Origin: Pseudobdellovibrionaceae bacterium
Lineage (GTDB): Bacteria > Bdellovibrionota > Bdellovibrionia > Bdellovibrionales > JAGQZY01
DNA length: 64,000 nucleotides
Direction of reading: 5' to 3'
NCBI GenBank assembly: GCA_020635085.1
Contig: JACKAL010000002.1
Location: 62,001 to 126,000 of the forward strand
The translations under genes and the position numbers were made by a program. Below, piece by piece: positions 33,495 through 43,068 of this stretch (position 1 is its first letter; each line of letters starts with the position of its first letter). The notes beneath the pieces are model-generated. The model was given only the letters and a program-made list of their open reading frames with translations, was not told where the DNA came from and did not search any database.

Positions 33495-33995
33495 ATGCCT
33501 ATGCTCTTTGCTATGCGTATAGGTCCTTTTAACAGTTTTCATTTTTCGCAAATTGAAAATCTTCTCAAAAAAGAAAATATCCCGTTTTCCATCGATCAAG
33601 ATCCTCAAGCTTTGGAAAAAATTCGAAAGAAAGATTTAGAGCGGGCTCCAGATCCCTACCCTATTTATCAAAGTAGCGGTGATTTCCTCTTTGTCGATGT
33701 GGATGAATTTCATGCTCCGCGTGCGCTATTTATTTTGGACAAAAATGGTTTGGTCCCTATAAACGATGAGGAGAAAACTGCAGTTCTAGAGAGTGCCGAA
33801 TATCACTGCTTGCAGTGTGACTACGTGTCTGATCATCCGGGGTCTTGCCCCCACCACAACCAAAACTTATTGGAATACTCCGATTGGGTGGCTGCTAAAA
33901 ATGCCCCGCGCCAATCTCTTTCGGGCTATTTTGGAATTATTATTGTTTTAATCATCGTGGCCGCTTTTTATTATTTTCGTATTTATCTAAAATAA
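33495..33995 (+). CDS. Tail-anchored protein with a Cys4-type zinc motif
   Basis: 166 residues. The N-terminal 100 residues are soluble. YHCLQCDYVSDHPGSCPHH gives a zinc-binding-like Cys-x2-Cys cluster with a later Cys and His. A single C-terminal helix (IIIVLIIVAAFYYF) would anchor it with the bulk in the cytosol. The start may be the second Met. It lies 53 bases after the Lgt-like gene. Function unknown. Confidence 0.6.
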   Translation: MPMLFAMRIGPFNSFHFSQIENLLKKENIPFSIDQDPQALEKIRKKDLERAPDPYPIYQSSGDFLFVDVDEFHAPRALFILDKNGLVPINDEEKTAVLESAEYHCLQCDYVSDHPGSCPHHNQNLLEYSDWVAAKNAPRQSLSGYFGIIIVLIIVAAFYYFRIYLK

Positions 33996-34013
33996 AAATA
34001 TGTTCGGTTTAAT

Positions 34014-36257
34014 CTAAAGGGCTTCTGGCAGATCTTCTTTTGTGTAAAAAGATTTTAAGAGCTCTTTATAGGACTTACCTGCGGCAGCAAGACTTTCTGC
34101 TTTCACTAAATCCATACCCGCACCATGACCTTCGCCGATTCCTGAAAAAATAAATGTCTTCTGTTTTCGGTAAATTGTCTTTGGGCACGACAATAGCGAT
34201 AATCGATTGCGAAATTTTTCGCAAGTTATCGGACTATTATTGATAAGTATTTGCTCACCCTGTTTTTTAATATCTGTTTCCATTACCGCAATTCCAAGCT
34301 CTCTATGTACTTCGTCTAAAGAACGTTCAGTGCTCCAACTCTCCCGCCCTCCCTTCGCAAAAGATAAAAAAAGTTTCTGTTGTATTGGCAAAAATGCCAC
34401 CGCATCATAAGCCTTTGTATACGGCAAAAGATAACGATAAGAAAAATTGTTACCGGGACCATAAACCTGACAATGTGTTGTATCACACAGTGGACGGTTA
34501 TTATGACGATGGCTCACCAAATTTTGTCTTACAACAAAAGCAAGTGCTTTCAGGGTTTCTTGTCGTGCATTCGCCATCTCTGCAGCCAGAACACGAGATA
34601 CATAATTGCGCTCCGTTGTTTGCAAAACAAAGGCGGAACCACGCCGTGCCCGTGCCTGCTTTAATCGCACAGGCTCAGACGAAGAAAACTCATCCGGAGG
34701 TAAGTAGGTCACACTACCCCAGTAAGATCGTGTCTCAGAATTTTTGTTCCTTGGAAAGTGTATCTGTAAACTACCACGTACACATTCCACGCGATCTAAA
34801 GGTTTAAGATTGGTTACCGTGACTGTTGATAAAAGTCGCTTTCCTACTTTTACAGAACTTTTTCCACAATCTATTTTTATAGCTGTCGTAGGAATTAAAC
34901 CCAAAATTTGCACCGATACGGGTTCCAATTTTTTTCCAAGCCAAGGCTCTACAATTTTTTTTAATTCCGGAAGTAAACTCGCACCACTGTAGCCAGATGC
35001 ACGCACAAATACATACATATTTTGTACACGTCCACCAATCCAACCCAAAAGAGGACGACTTTGAATACTACGTACAGATCCTGTCTTCAGTTTCGCTTGC
35101 AACTTCAGAAAAAATGGTGATTCTTTTTGCTCGTTTAATGTTCCTCGATCTAATGTACCAACGAGGGCATCGATCACCTCAGGGTGTTCTTTGTCGATAC
35201 TTCTATAAATACTGGCCATCTCTTCAAGACTCAGCTGCACTTTACGTATTAAACCAATGGGCTCATCCGTTCGCTCTATATGCGTGCGTTTTTCATCAAT
35301 CCCGAAAGTTTGAAAATAATGAGCCCATTGTTTACGCATTGAGGGTGTGAGTTTGGTTTCAAGAAAAAAGCCATTACATGATAATTGCAGAGCCTCTTGC
35401 CAAACCATACGATGTCCTCTGGTTTGATGAAGATCGGGACAAGCCCACTCGATTGAGGTTTTCGCAAGTTGCGGTGTAAGTGTTTGAGGAAAAAGATGTA
35501 GCATTACAGGCTTTAGCATAGAGCCAACATCGGTAGGCGTATCAATTGCACCTTGAGATTGTAAAATCTCCCCCGTCAAAGCATCCATGACTAAAAATTC
35601 TATCGGGCCCTTTGGCGCAGATTGTTTTTCTTGAGCAAGGATTGCCATCAAATCCATCGGACATTTTTTATGCGGTTGCGAGCAGAGTTTGAGGGTTTTT
35701 AATAATTCCTGTCGAGTGGGTTCGGATGCCAGCAGCCGGGCTAAGGCATAATAACCTTTAGACTCACTATCGGTACTCTTTAAAGATTGGTTTTGTAAAT
35801 AGAGCAGCGCGGAAAGACCATTCGCGAATATTTGTTTTTCGCGACGCAAGCGAAAGTCATCACCGCTAAGATAAAGAGCAAAAGTCTCTTGCCATAATTC
35901 GCTCTTGCTTTGTGGATCAGGCAATAGTGAATTCAAAAATACATGGGCCAACTCATGACGGAATATTTGACGCAAATTTTTGGGAGACAATCTCTTGTTC
36001 ATGAGGATTTTTGTACCTAACGTACGCGCTCCAGAACCCTGTATTTTCCAAGGTTCGACAAATTGTACATGAACACTAACATCTGGTATATTCCCAGAAA
36101 TTTTTTGTCGCCAATCCTTTAATATGGAGAGCTCCTCTCGAAGAGCACTCTCAAATGCAAAAGAATCGGCTGATTCCATTTTTAATTCATCAGCGCTGAG
36201 CTCTAGGCACCACATGGATACGCTGAGAATCAGACTGAGAAAAGTTTTCTTCATCAT
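34014..36257 (-). CDS. yfaQ: YfaQ-type protein: metallopeptidase-like, PBP-like (DUF2300) and SpoIID modules
   Basis: About 747 residues with a signal peptide (FLSLILSVSMWCLELSA). Module 1: His101-Glu102-Leu-Ala-His105 with Glu124 nineteen residues on, a gluzincin-like pattern. Module 2: Ser246-Met-Leu-Lys249, Ser293-Cys-Asn295 and Lys391-Thr-Gly393, the SxxK/SxN/KTG triad of penicillin-interacting enzymes, embedded in DUF2300. Module 3 (about 545-747): SpoIID/LytB type, with VLAAEM, ETLKALAFVVRQ, CDTTHCQVYG and GEGHGAGMD. The ATG at 36257 lies inside the end of yfaS and follows GGA. Last gene of the yfa-type operon. Predicted periplasmic peptidoglycan enzyme. Confidence 0.82.
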   Translation of the reverse strand: MMKKTFLSLILSVSMWCLELSADELKMESADSFAFESALREELSILKDWRQKISGNIPDVSVHVQFVEPWKIQGSGARTLGTKILMNKRLSPKNLRQIFRHELAHVFLNSLLPDPQSKSELWQETFALYLSGDDFRLRREKQIFANGLSALLYLQNQSLKSTDSESKGYYALARLLASEPTRQELLKTLKLCSQPHKKCPMDLMAILAQEKQSAPKGPIEFLVMDALTGEILQSQGAIDTPTDVGSMLKPVMLHLFPQTLTPQLAKTSIEWACPDLHQTRGHRMVWQEALQLSCNGFFLETKLTPSMRKQWAHYFQTFGIDEKRTHIERTDEPIGLIRKVQLSLEEMASIYRSIDKEHPEVIDALVGTLDRGTLNEQKESPFFLKLQAKLKTGSVRSIQSRPLLGWIGGRVQNMYVFVRASGYSGASLLPELKKIVEPWLGKKLEPVSVQILGLIPTTAIKIDCGKSSVKVGKRLLSTVTVTNLKPLDRVECVRGSLQIHFPRNKNSETRSYWGSVTYLPPDEFSSSEPVRLKQARARRGSAFVLQTTERNYVSRVLAAEMANARQETLKALAFVVRQNLVSHRHNNRPLCDTTHCQVYGPGNNFSYRYLLPYTKAYDAVAFLPIQQKLFLSFAKGGRESWSTERSLDEVHRELGIAVMETDIKKQGEQILINNSPITCEKFRNRLSLLSCPKTIYRKQKTFIFSGIGEGHGAGMDLVKAESLAAAGKSYKELLKSFYTKEDLPEAL

Positions 36258-39200
36258 AAAAATCCATGAATCGGGATACTCCCGAATTAAAATCGCCAAT
36301 AGATGTCACACGCAAGATATAACCCACGCGTCGCCCGTCGCGAAGGACATTGTTCCAACTATTTTTAAAATCAAAATAATAGATCAGTCGACCATTTATT
36401 TCTTCACGTTTATTCCATCCTGATTTTTCACTAAAAACATCTAATTTACTAAAACGATTATCCTCCTCAATCAGGGAAGTACCAGTGGGTATATCGTTCT
36501 CTAAAAGATAATAGATACTACTAAAAAAGTTATGTCCCCCTTTAACTTTAATGCTGTTTTCTACATAAAGTAGATCTCCCACTTCGAGCACATCATCTGT
36601 CTGTAAAGGACGTAAATCCTGGGTGGTTGGGTTGAGGTGATAAATTTTTCTGCTAAGATACGTCGCCCCTTGGATTGCAGTTACCTCTCCTAATGGAGCG
36701 GACCGCTGGCCAACAAGTAAAATACGATCTTTATCGCTTGCACCAGTTATACGTATATCTACATTTTCTGTATCCATGCGATCTGCGACTGGAATCTCCC
36801 AACCCGTAAGTAAGAGTTTCGCCTCTGTATTTATTTTTTGATTGGCTAAAAATACGCTTGGCGCAGCATGAACACGACGATTCTCTATCTCATCGCGAAT
36901 AAGCCATGCCGAGTGTAATAAAATTTGCCCTGTTTCAAATGTAGAACCAAAATTTTCTCCGTTAAACTGGTTTAATAATGCCTGTCGCACACTCTCTATG
37001 GTATTTTGATCTATTGCTTTTTCGTTAAAGAGTGTATGTGCAAGTAAAGCAATGGAGGAACCGCGTTGGCCAATATATCCAGGCCAAGATACAAAGGTAA
37101 CTGGACGAAGATTGGTCGCATTTTTTAACAAATCCTGCAACTCTATCTTTAAACTATCGCGTACAAGCCCACGCACATCATCAAGATCTTTTGTATCTTC
37201 CAATTGTGCATCCTGAACTGTTCTGAGCGCATAAGCAGAAAGCAATGGATTTTTTATCTTTAATGCCGTCTCCAAAGAAAATCGCAAATCCGCAGAGTGC
37301 AATGGTTCATCGAGAAGTTTAAAATAAACTAATCGACTGCGAATATATCGATTTAAAATATTTTTCGTGTCTGAATCTAAATCTTGGTCATATGCAAATT
37401 GCTGTAGGGCTTTATATCCAGAAACTAAATCAATCCCCTTAAGAAATTCAGGGTTTTCCACGCTAACAAGAGAGAGCATCACATAATACTGCATCGGAAA
37501 ACTTACCTCAACACCGTCGAACCACTGAAATAAACCCTGCTGATAACCTGATTTTAACTGGAGAGAATTTATTTTTTCGACTCCGATGTGCGCGTTTTTC
37601 ACCGCCCTCTGCAGAGCATGTATTTGATCTTCCGACAATTGTACAGGACTCTTATTTGCAATAATTCCTAGAATTCGATGCCAAAGTGTTCTCAAAAAAT
37701 TCTGCAGATTTGCAAATAAACGAGTAAAAAAACCTTGTTCCGGCGCGGGAAAGAGCAGAGTGGAATCAAATATTTCTGCAATAGCTAAATTCGGCAATGT
37801 CGTATTTGTAAGCTGTTCAATACACCCATAGGGATAGGAGGCCATCCAATGCATCGCTGGCACAATGGCTCCAGATAACCCTTGAAAAACACGAATAGAT
37901 GGCTGAGTGAGATGTTCGTGTTTTGCTAAGGTCAACTGTAAATGACCCGTCTTGGGAAAAGTTTCTTTCAGCGGTGAGTGATTATAACCATCAAGAAGTT
38001 TTATGGAATGACTGAAGCTTCGATCTACACCATCGACGGATGCAAAAACCTCCACACGAGCTTCGCTCGCGCTCGTATTGAGATCACTTTCTAAAAACAC
38101 ATTAAAATTTTTATTATCTCCAGGTTTTAATTCTATATCGATAGGCACTAACTCTTCTTTATTTTTTAGAGCCTCCTGTATCTTGAATTGTAGTTTGAAC
38201 TTTGCCGTTTTTTTACTACTTAAATTTTGTGCTCCAACACGCAACATGAAAGATTCTCCTTTGCGAATCTTATCTGGCATTGCAAGCTGAATCGGTGTTT
38301 CAGTTTGTGCTTTAAATTCTGAGTGAGCTTCTCCAAAGCGTCCCTTTTTATCAATTGCCACCGCAGTAACTCGCCAAATGGTTTGATTCACTGGTAGGCG
38401 AAATTTGACCGTTGCCTTTCCATCACTATCGGTAACAACAGCAGGGTTCCAATACGCCGTATCCTTCTCAGGTTTGATTTCTTCTGAGGGCTTCGTCGCA
38501 GCAAACCAATAGTTCGGTTTAAACATGCTGGCTATGGATTCTCCATAGCCATAGCTTTGAAACTCACTGCTATAAAAAGTCATAAGATTCAGACGGTCTT
38601 TAGGATAAAAGAATTCCAGAAGTTGTGGTCGAAACTCCGGCTGTAAATCCAAAACCGCCCGATCTACCACCGAAAGAGAAAGCTCGCCATAAACAGGTTG
38701 ATTTTTATAATCTTTTACCATCACCGTAATCGCTTGTTCCATACCCGGCGCAATTACAGATTCCTCTGGCACAATCGTGAGCTTAAGCATTTTATCCACG
38801 GGAACAATTTGATATTGCAATCGACGCTCAACAAAACCATTTACTGGGTCAGAATACGCAATAATAACATAAACATTAGAACCCAAATCTTCTGTAATCG
38901 GTAGATTTACCCAATACGATTGGCCACTGATTTTTTCGGCATTAGTCTTAAAAATTTTTTTCCCAGCAATCGTTGTATAAATAAAACCTGTGCTCGTTCG
39001 ATCTACTCCCCAATGTTCTGGAAGGAGCACTAATGCCTTTGCCTGTTCACCTGCCGTATAGACATTACGACGCGAAAGTATTGTCATATCGCTCACCATT
39101 TTAACTGGATTGGTACTTTGAGAGTCAGCAACGAGAAGCTCCTCTTCTATATTTTGACTCGTGCCGCTTGAGCTGATCACTGTTAGTTTAGCACGGACTA

Positions 39201-41055
39201 TTCCCGTTTGTGTTGTCGGGTAAGATAACGTTATTTTTCCTTTAGCATCGGAAGAAATTTTTTGTTTCTCTATGCTTTGGGGTGCTTTACCGTATGCAAT
39301 ATGAAACCACTCTACATCTGCCGTTACCTGGCCTAACGGTTGTCCCCCGGGTGTAAGTGCGCGCACCTCGAGCCACGCTTTCTGATCTTTTTCGACAAAA
39401 ATAGCTGATGAACGCGCTTGCAGCATAAAGTCTTTTTCTGCTTCTAGGAGAGATTTCGACGCATTGGCCACATTACCATCTGCATCCATAACTGTTGCAC
39501 GCACTAAAATTTTATAATCATAGTTTTTATCGCCGGGTAATTGTGCCGGAAGGGTAATCGCGTGATCAAGCGTACCCTTCGTCGAAAAAGCAATGTTCTC
39601 CTCTGTTAGAATTGTCAGGGGGATAATCGGCACCGTTTCGTTTCCGCCCCAACCATAAGTAGCATCATTCGCTTTTTCGCTTAAACCCGCATCTTCAATC
39701 CATTCTGGACCATCATAACGAACGCGTAACACTTCGATTTGGGCGGTTAACCCCGTTGGTATACCACCCGCATAATTTTCAGCCTTTATTTTTAGGGGAA
39801 TTTTTTGACCGGCCTTAACACTATCGATTGTTGTTGATAGATCGACATAAAAAATAGGTTTCTTGTATTCCTTAACGCGAATTTCTCCCACGTAATTAAG
39901 GCCGTTCACAGTTGTTTGCACCTGATAAAGCCCAGAAGCGGAAGTTTTAGATAACGGTATCTCACCATAAAAGGAACCAAACTCGGAAGCGGCAGACACC
40001 GTGCCATCGGCAAGAGAGTTGCCTGTTGCGGAATACAGGGCAGCACTCAATGGATCATGGATGGTAAGAAGCTCACTAATGCCCCGTTCTTTTTCACGCA
40101 CAATCGCTTTAAATTGTGCAACGCCTTCTGGCTTGTACATGGGACGATCTGTATAAATAAAAACATCTGGTGTTTGTGCTTCCGTCGACAAAAACTCGGT
40201 GTCAATAATAGCCGCTCCTCCCGATGGAGACTCTATAGCGGCAATCAATTCGGTGTTCGCATCGGTGGTTAACTCTGCCACACCCATAGTATTTGTTTTC
40301 TTCTCGTTAATCCAATCTCCAGAAACATTACGCAGTTTTATTTTCGCATCAGAAAGAGGTTTCCCACTCCGCGTAGTTACATACACAACCGCTAGTCCAT
40401 CTGTTTGCTGTAGCATAGCTTTGATGTCGTTAATCACTACTACAACTTGACCCTCGTTGTTTCCTTGAATTGCCTGTAAAACATAAAACCCATGTGCTTG
40501 TGCGGGGAGTTTTACCAGGCGGGTTTTGTAGGAATTAAAAAGATCCGTGTACCAACCAAAACCAGGAATATCAAACGGCTTTGTTACATCAAAGGCATCG
40601 GGGCTCATTGTGTAATCGGAAACAACTTCAAAATTATCTGGGGCGCGAATTAATCGATTAGGACCTTCCACAAGATTCGTGGTCCCTGTCGAGAACGGTG
40701 CTCCGCCCAGAGAGGGGGCCACATCTTGACGAATCTCAGAATTAAAATGATAGCGAATCCAATTAACATCCAATTTGGTTTTGTTAAATCCAATCAATAA
40801 AGATCGTGCAGAATTCGTCTGCGTACTAGGCTGCTTCCATGCTCGACGCAAATCAATTTGTTCTTTAATAAAAGCATCCATGTTTTTCGGTTTAAGTAAA
40901 CGCAAACGCAGAGGGAGCTGACTGTTATAAATCAACTCGACCTCAGGGCTTTCTTGGGACGAGTAATCGCGTCGCACAGTTAAGTAAAAACTTTTAGACC
41001 AGGCTACATTGGACCACATAATGAAACTAAGTATAATGTACAAAGACGTTTTCAT
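36190..41055 (-). CDS. yfaS: Bacterial alpha-2-macroglobulin-like protein (YfaS family)
   Basis: 1621 residues with a signal peptide (YIILSFIMWSNVAWS). N-terminal macroglobulin (MG) beta domains include the family's FIYTDRPMYKPEG segment. Mid-protein is the bait-region/MG-rich part with YWNPAVVTDSDGKATVKFRLP. The thioester Cys1078-Ile-Glu-Gln1081 lies in YPYGCIEQLTN, followed by the alpha-helical thioester domain. Such proteins trap attacking proteases in the periplasm. The thioester is intact, so covalent trapping is expected. No lipobox is seen, so it is probably soluble. It is co-transcribed with yfaA upstream and yfaQ downstream. Confidence 0.93.
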   Translation of the reverse strand: MKTSLYIILSFIMWSNVAWSKSFYLTVRRDYSSQESPEVELIYNSQLPLRLRLLKPKNMDAFIKEQIDLRRAWKQPSTQTNSARSLLIGFNKTKLDVNWIRYHFNSEIRQDVAPSLGGAPFSTGTTNLVEGPNRLIRAPDNFEVVSDYTMSPDAFDVTKPFDIPGFGWYTDLFNSYKTRLVKLPAQAHGFYVLQAIQGNNEGQVVVVINDIKAMLQQTDGLAVVYVTTRSGKPLSDAKIKLRNVSGDWINEKKTNTMGVAELTTDANTELIAAIESPSGGAAIIDTEFLSTEAQTPDVFIYTDRPMYKPEGVAQFKAIVREKERGISELLTIHDPLSAALYSATGNSLADGTVSAASEFGSFYGEIPLSKTSASGLYQVQTTVNGLNYVGEIRVKEYKKPIFYVDLSTTIDSVKAGQKIPLKIKAENYAGGIPTGLTAQIEVLRVRYDGPEWIEDAGLSEKANDATYGWGGNETVPIIPLTILTEENIAFSTKGTLDHAITLPAQLPGDKNYDYKILVRATVMDADGNVANASKSLLEAEKDFMLQARSSAIFVEKDQKAWLEVRALTPGGQPLGQVTADVEWFHIAYGKAPQSIEKQKISSDAKGKITLSYPTTQTGIVRAKLTVISSSGTSQNIEEELLVADSQSTNPVKMVSDMTILSRRNVYTAGEQAKALVLLPEHWGVDRTSTGFIYTTIAGKKIFKTNAEKISGQSYWVNLPITEDLGSNVYVIIAYSDPVNGFVERRLQYQIVPVDKMLKLTIVPEESVIAPGMEQAITVMVKDYKNQPVYGELSLSVVDRAVLDLQPEFRPQLLEFFYPKDRLNLMTFYSSEFQSYGYGESIASMFKPNYWFAATKPSEEIKPEKDTAYWNPAVVTDSDGKATVKFRLPVNQTIWRVTAVAIDKKGRFGEAHSEFKAQTETPIQLAMPDKIRKGESFMLRVGAQNLSSKKTAKFKLQFKIQEALKNKEELVPIDIELKPGDNKNFNVFLESDLNTSASEARVEVFASVDGVDRSFSHSIKLLDGYNHSPLKETFPKTGHLQLTLAKHEHLTQPSIRVFQGLSGAIVPAMHWMASYPYGCIEQLTNTTLPNLAIAEIFDSTLLFPAPEQGFFTRLFANLQNFLRTLWHRILGIIANKSPVQLSEDQIHALQRAVKNAHIGVEKINSLQLKSGYQQGLFQWFDGVEVSFPMQYYVMLSLVSVENPEFLKGIDLVSGYKALQQFAYDQDLDSDTKNILNRYIRSRLVYFKLLDEPLHSADLRFSLETALKIKNPLLSAYALRTVQDAQLEDTKDLDDVRGLVRDSLKIELQDLLKNATNLRPVTFVSWPGYIGQRGSSIALLAHTLFNEKAIDQNTIESVRQALLNQFNGENFGSTFETGQILLHSAWLIRDEIENRRVHAAPSVFLANQKINTEAKLLLTGWEIPVADRMDTENVDIRITGASDKDRILLVGQRSAPLGEVTAIQGATYLSRKIYHLNPTTQDLRPLQTDDVLEVGDLLYVENSIKVKGGHNFFSSIYYLLENDIPTGTSLIEEDNRFSKLDVFSEKSGWNKREEINGRLIYYFDFKNSWNNVLRDGRRVGYILRVTSIGDFNSGVSRFMDFYDEENFSQSDSQRIHVVPRAQR

Positions 41056-41056
41056 G

Positions 41057-42442
41057 TTAGAACACTCCTTGTTGGGCGCGATAGTTAATACGATTATTTT
41101 TTACTTGTCCACCCAAGGCCACTGCAGGCAATCGTAACAGAATTTTTTTGGCTTCTTGAATTTCAGCGGGCTCTGGCTTATCAACGTTATCTATCTGCCA
41201 ACCCAAATCGACCATGTGCGATAACGCTTGTCCCATATTAATCAGCACACTTTGTGCACCATCGGTTTGCGATAGTAAAGCTCGCATGTCGGTAGGCATT
41301 TGCTTGAGACTGGGAATTTTTTCTTGGCAAGTCGATTCTATTTTTTCGATAACTGCGGGACTTTGTGTAATTAACGTTATTTGATTTTTACAAACATCTT
41401 TTATGTAAATTTCATTTCCAAAGCTCTTTTCAAAAAGTTCAGACCACTGCGACTGCTGATTTTTATTTAGTCTATTGGCAATTAAAAGACCTGTCTCGGC
41501 ACGCACGCCGCCTTCTTTTAGACGAGTTGAACCCAAGTGAAAATACGTTACCCGTTCATGAAGAGCTTCTTTCCATTGCTGTGGTGAGCGCGTTAAAAAT
41601 ATTTTTACCTCTTCTTGATTAAGTTCTTCTGGTATTGGTGTGGCGAGACTAACCAGCAAATGTGTATCAGCAGGGAGTGCCGCCAACTGATCTTCAGAAA
41701 ATTTTATATTTTTTAAAGAATGATTTTTGGAAAGTGCTAATTCTCCACCGACGATTTCATACGATGTGCTTTTCTTTTCTAATTCGATGATTGCATTTTT
41801 TTCGATGCCGATATACTTTTTAAGTGCTACGGCCGTACCGCCCGCGAGAGTCGCGATGTTCACTATAACACGTCCATCTTTTGCAAGCGGTGTGCTTTTG
41901 GCACACGCCTCTTCTGCCCAAATCGTAACGCTTGGGTCTCGACTGATGGCCAAACAGCTTCCCATGAGGCGCACAGCTAATTTTTGGTTGGCAATTTCTA
42001 CTGGAGTGACCATCCATTTTTTCTTTCCCTCTTCAATGGTTTGGTCTTTTGTTGTACGCAATGATTCTATAATTAACTTTAGAGCGGCCATCTCTGGCTG
42101 AGATAAGTTTTGAATGGCGAAACCAAATGGTTGAACCAACTTTGCGCGACGAAAATAAAACAAATGGGTCGGACGATTTTTAAGAGCCAAATCAATTACG
42201 GTATCTGCAAGCCGTCCTTTCCATGTGGAATTGTCTGTATTCGGCAGTGCACCCAAAAGCGGCGAGACACGCAAGAGCAAACCTTCGTATAAATTTGTTT
42301 TATAAAAATCCTCCATCCACGGATTAGACTGGAGCATGTGTACAAGATCACCACCATTTTTAATGGATAGCGTAATACTGGGCTCCTCAGCCCACGCGAT
42401 TTTAGACGACAGAGTAAATAAAATTGCTATAATCATTTTCAT
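41057..42442 (-). CDS. yfaA: YfaA-type protein (DUF2138)
   Basis: About 461 residues, exported (signal IIAILFTLSSKIAWA). It contains PTHLFYFRRAKLVQPFGFAI, LMGSCLAISRDPSVTIWAEE and late LSQTDGAQSVLINMGQAL. The pattern and position between yfaT and yfaS fit DUF2138. Biochemical function is not established; it presumably assists the macroglobulin. The ATG at 42442 follows GGAGAC and overlaps the yfaT stop; an in-frame TTG at 42457 is the alternative. Confidence 0.75.
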   Translation of the reverse strand: MKMIIAILFTLSSKIAWAEEPSITLSIKNGGDLVHMLQSNPWMEDFYKTNLYEGLLLRVSPLLGALPNTDNSTWKGRLADTVIDLALKNRPTHLFYFRRAKLVQPFGFAIQNLSQPEMAALKLIIESLRTTKDQTIEEGKKKWMVTPVEIANQKLAVRLMGSCLAISRDPSVTIWAEEACAKSTPLAKDGRVIVNIATLAGGTAVALKKYIGIEKNAIIELEKKSTSYEIVGGELALSKNHSLKNIKFSEDQLAALPADTHLLVSLATPIPEELNQEEVKIFLTRSPQQWKEALHERVTYFHLGSTRLKEGGVRAETGLLIANRLNKNQQSQWSELFEKSFGNEIYIKDVCKNQITLITQSPAVIEKIESTCQEKIPSLKQMPTDMRALLSQTDGAQSVLINMGQALSHMVDLGWQIDNVDKPEPAEIQEAKKILLRLPAVALGGQVKNNRINYRAQQGVF

Positions 42443-43068
42443 ATTTTTTGTCTCCAACCTTGCCAGCGATAAACGCCTTTATAACGGGGGTTATTTGGAC
42501 TCGCACTCCATTCGTTGTTTAAATTTTTTTGTAATTCCCTCAGTGAAATTTTGCGCACAGCCCCCTCTTTGCCGGAGGCTCCGTTATGATAAACCAAAAG
42601 AACATCATGGGCTGCTTGATGAGAAAATTTTAGAACCGTCATCAAATGATAGCGGTCCTCTGTTTTTTTGTTGGGCGAATAGAAAACGAGAACATCGCCT
42701 GTCTTTAATTTTTCTACATCTACCTGGTTTTGTACGAAATAAAAATTATGCTGTACCAAATCTTCTGCTGACGCGTAATCATGAAGTTGATGGTCCGCCT
42801 GGTACCATCCAGCCGTGTTCGCGCGAGTTTGTCGATAAAGAAAACGTACAAAACCAGAACAATCACGTTGAGATGGATCCCAGTGTGTAGACATTTGCTG
42901 AGCCTGCTCCAGTGCGAGCCGCAAAACACGTGACTCAAACATGGAAAAATCCATCGGCATTTTTTGTGGTACAGCTAGAGCCGAGGAAAGCACAAAAAAT
43001 ATTATCCCTGCACAAAAAAAATCAATGCCACTCGGTAAAAATTTAGATTTCATAAGAATCAGTGCCAT
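42439..43068 (-). CDS. yfaT: YfaT-type protein (DUF1175, NlpC/P60-like)
   Basis: 209 residues with an N-terminal signal (FFCAGIIFFVLSSALA). A papain-like core is suggested by DCSGFVRFLYRQ (probable catalytic Cys) and YHLMTVLKF (probable His), with a later VYHNGASG. This matches DUF1175. It overlaps yfaP upstream and yfaA downstream. It may be a periplasmic amidase or peptidase acting with YfaQ on the wall. The start may be the sixth codon (MKSKF). Confidence 0.75.
   Translation of the reverse strand: MALILMKSKFLPSGIDFFCAGIIFFVLSSALAVPQKMPMDFSMFESRVLRLALEQAQQMSTHWDPSQRDCSGFVRFLYRQTRANTAGWYQADHQLHDYASAEDLVQHNFYFVQNQVDVEKLKTGDVLVFYSPNKKTEDRYHLMTVLKFSHQAAHDVLLVYHNGASGKEGAVRKISLRELQKNLNNEWSASPNNPRYKGVYRWQGWRQKI

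Noticed and set aside
42336..42890. 184-codon plus-strand frame opposite yfaA/yfaT
   Set aside because: Antisense to two well-supported genes; its residue pattern follows from their codon use.
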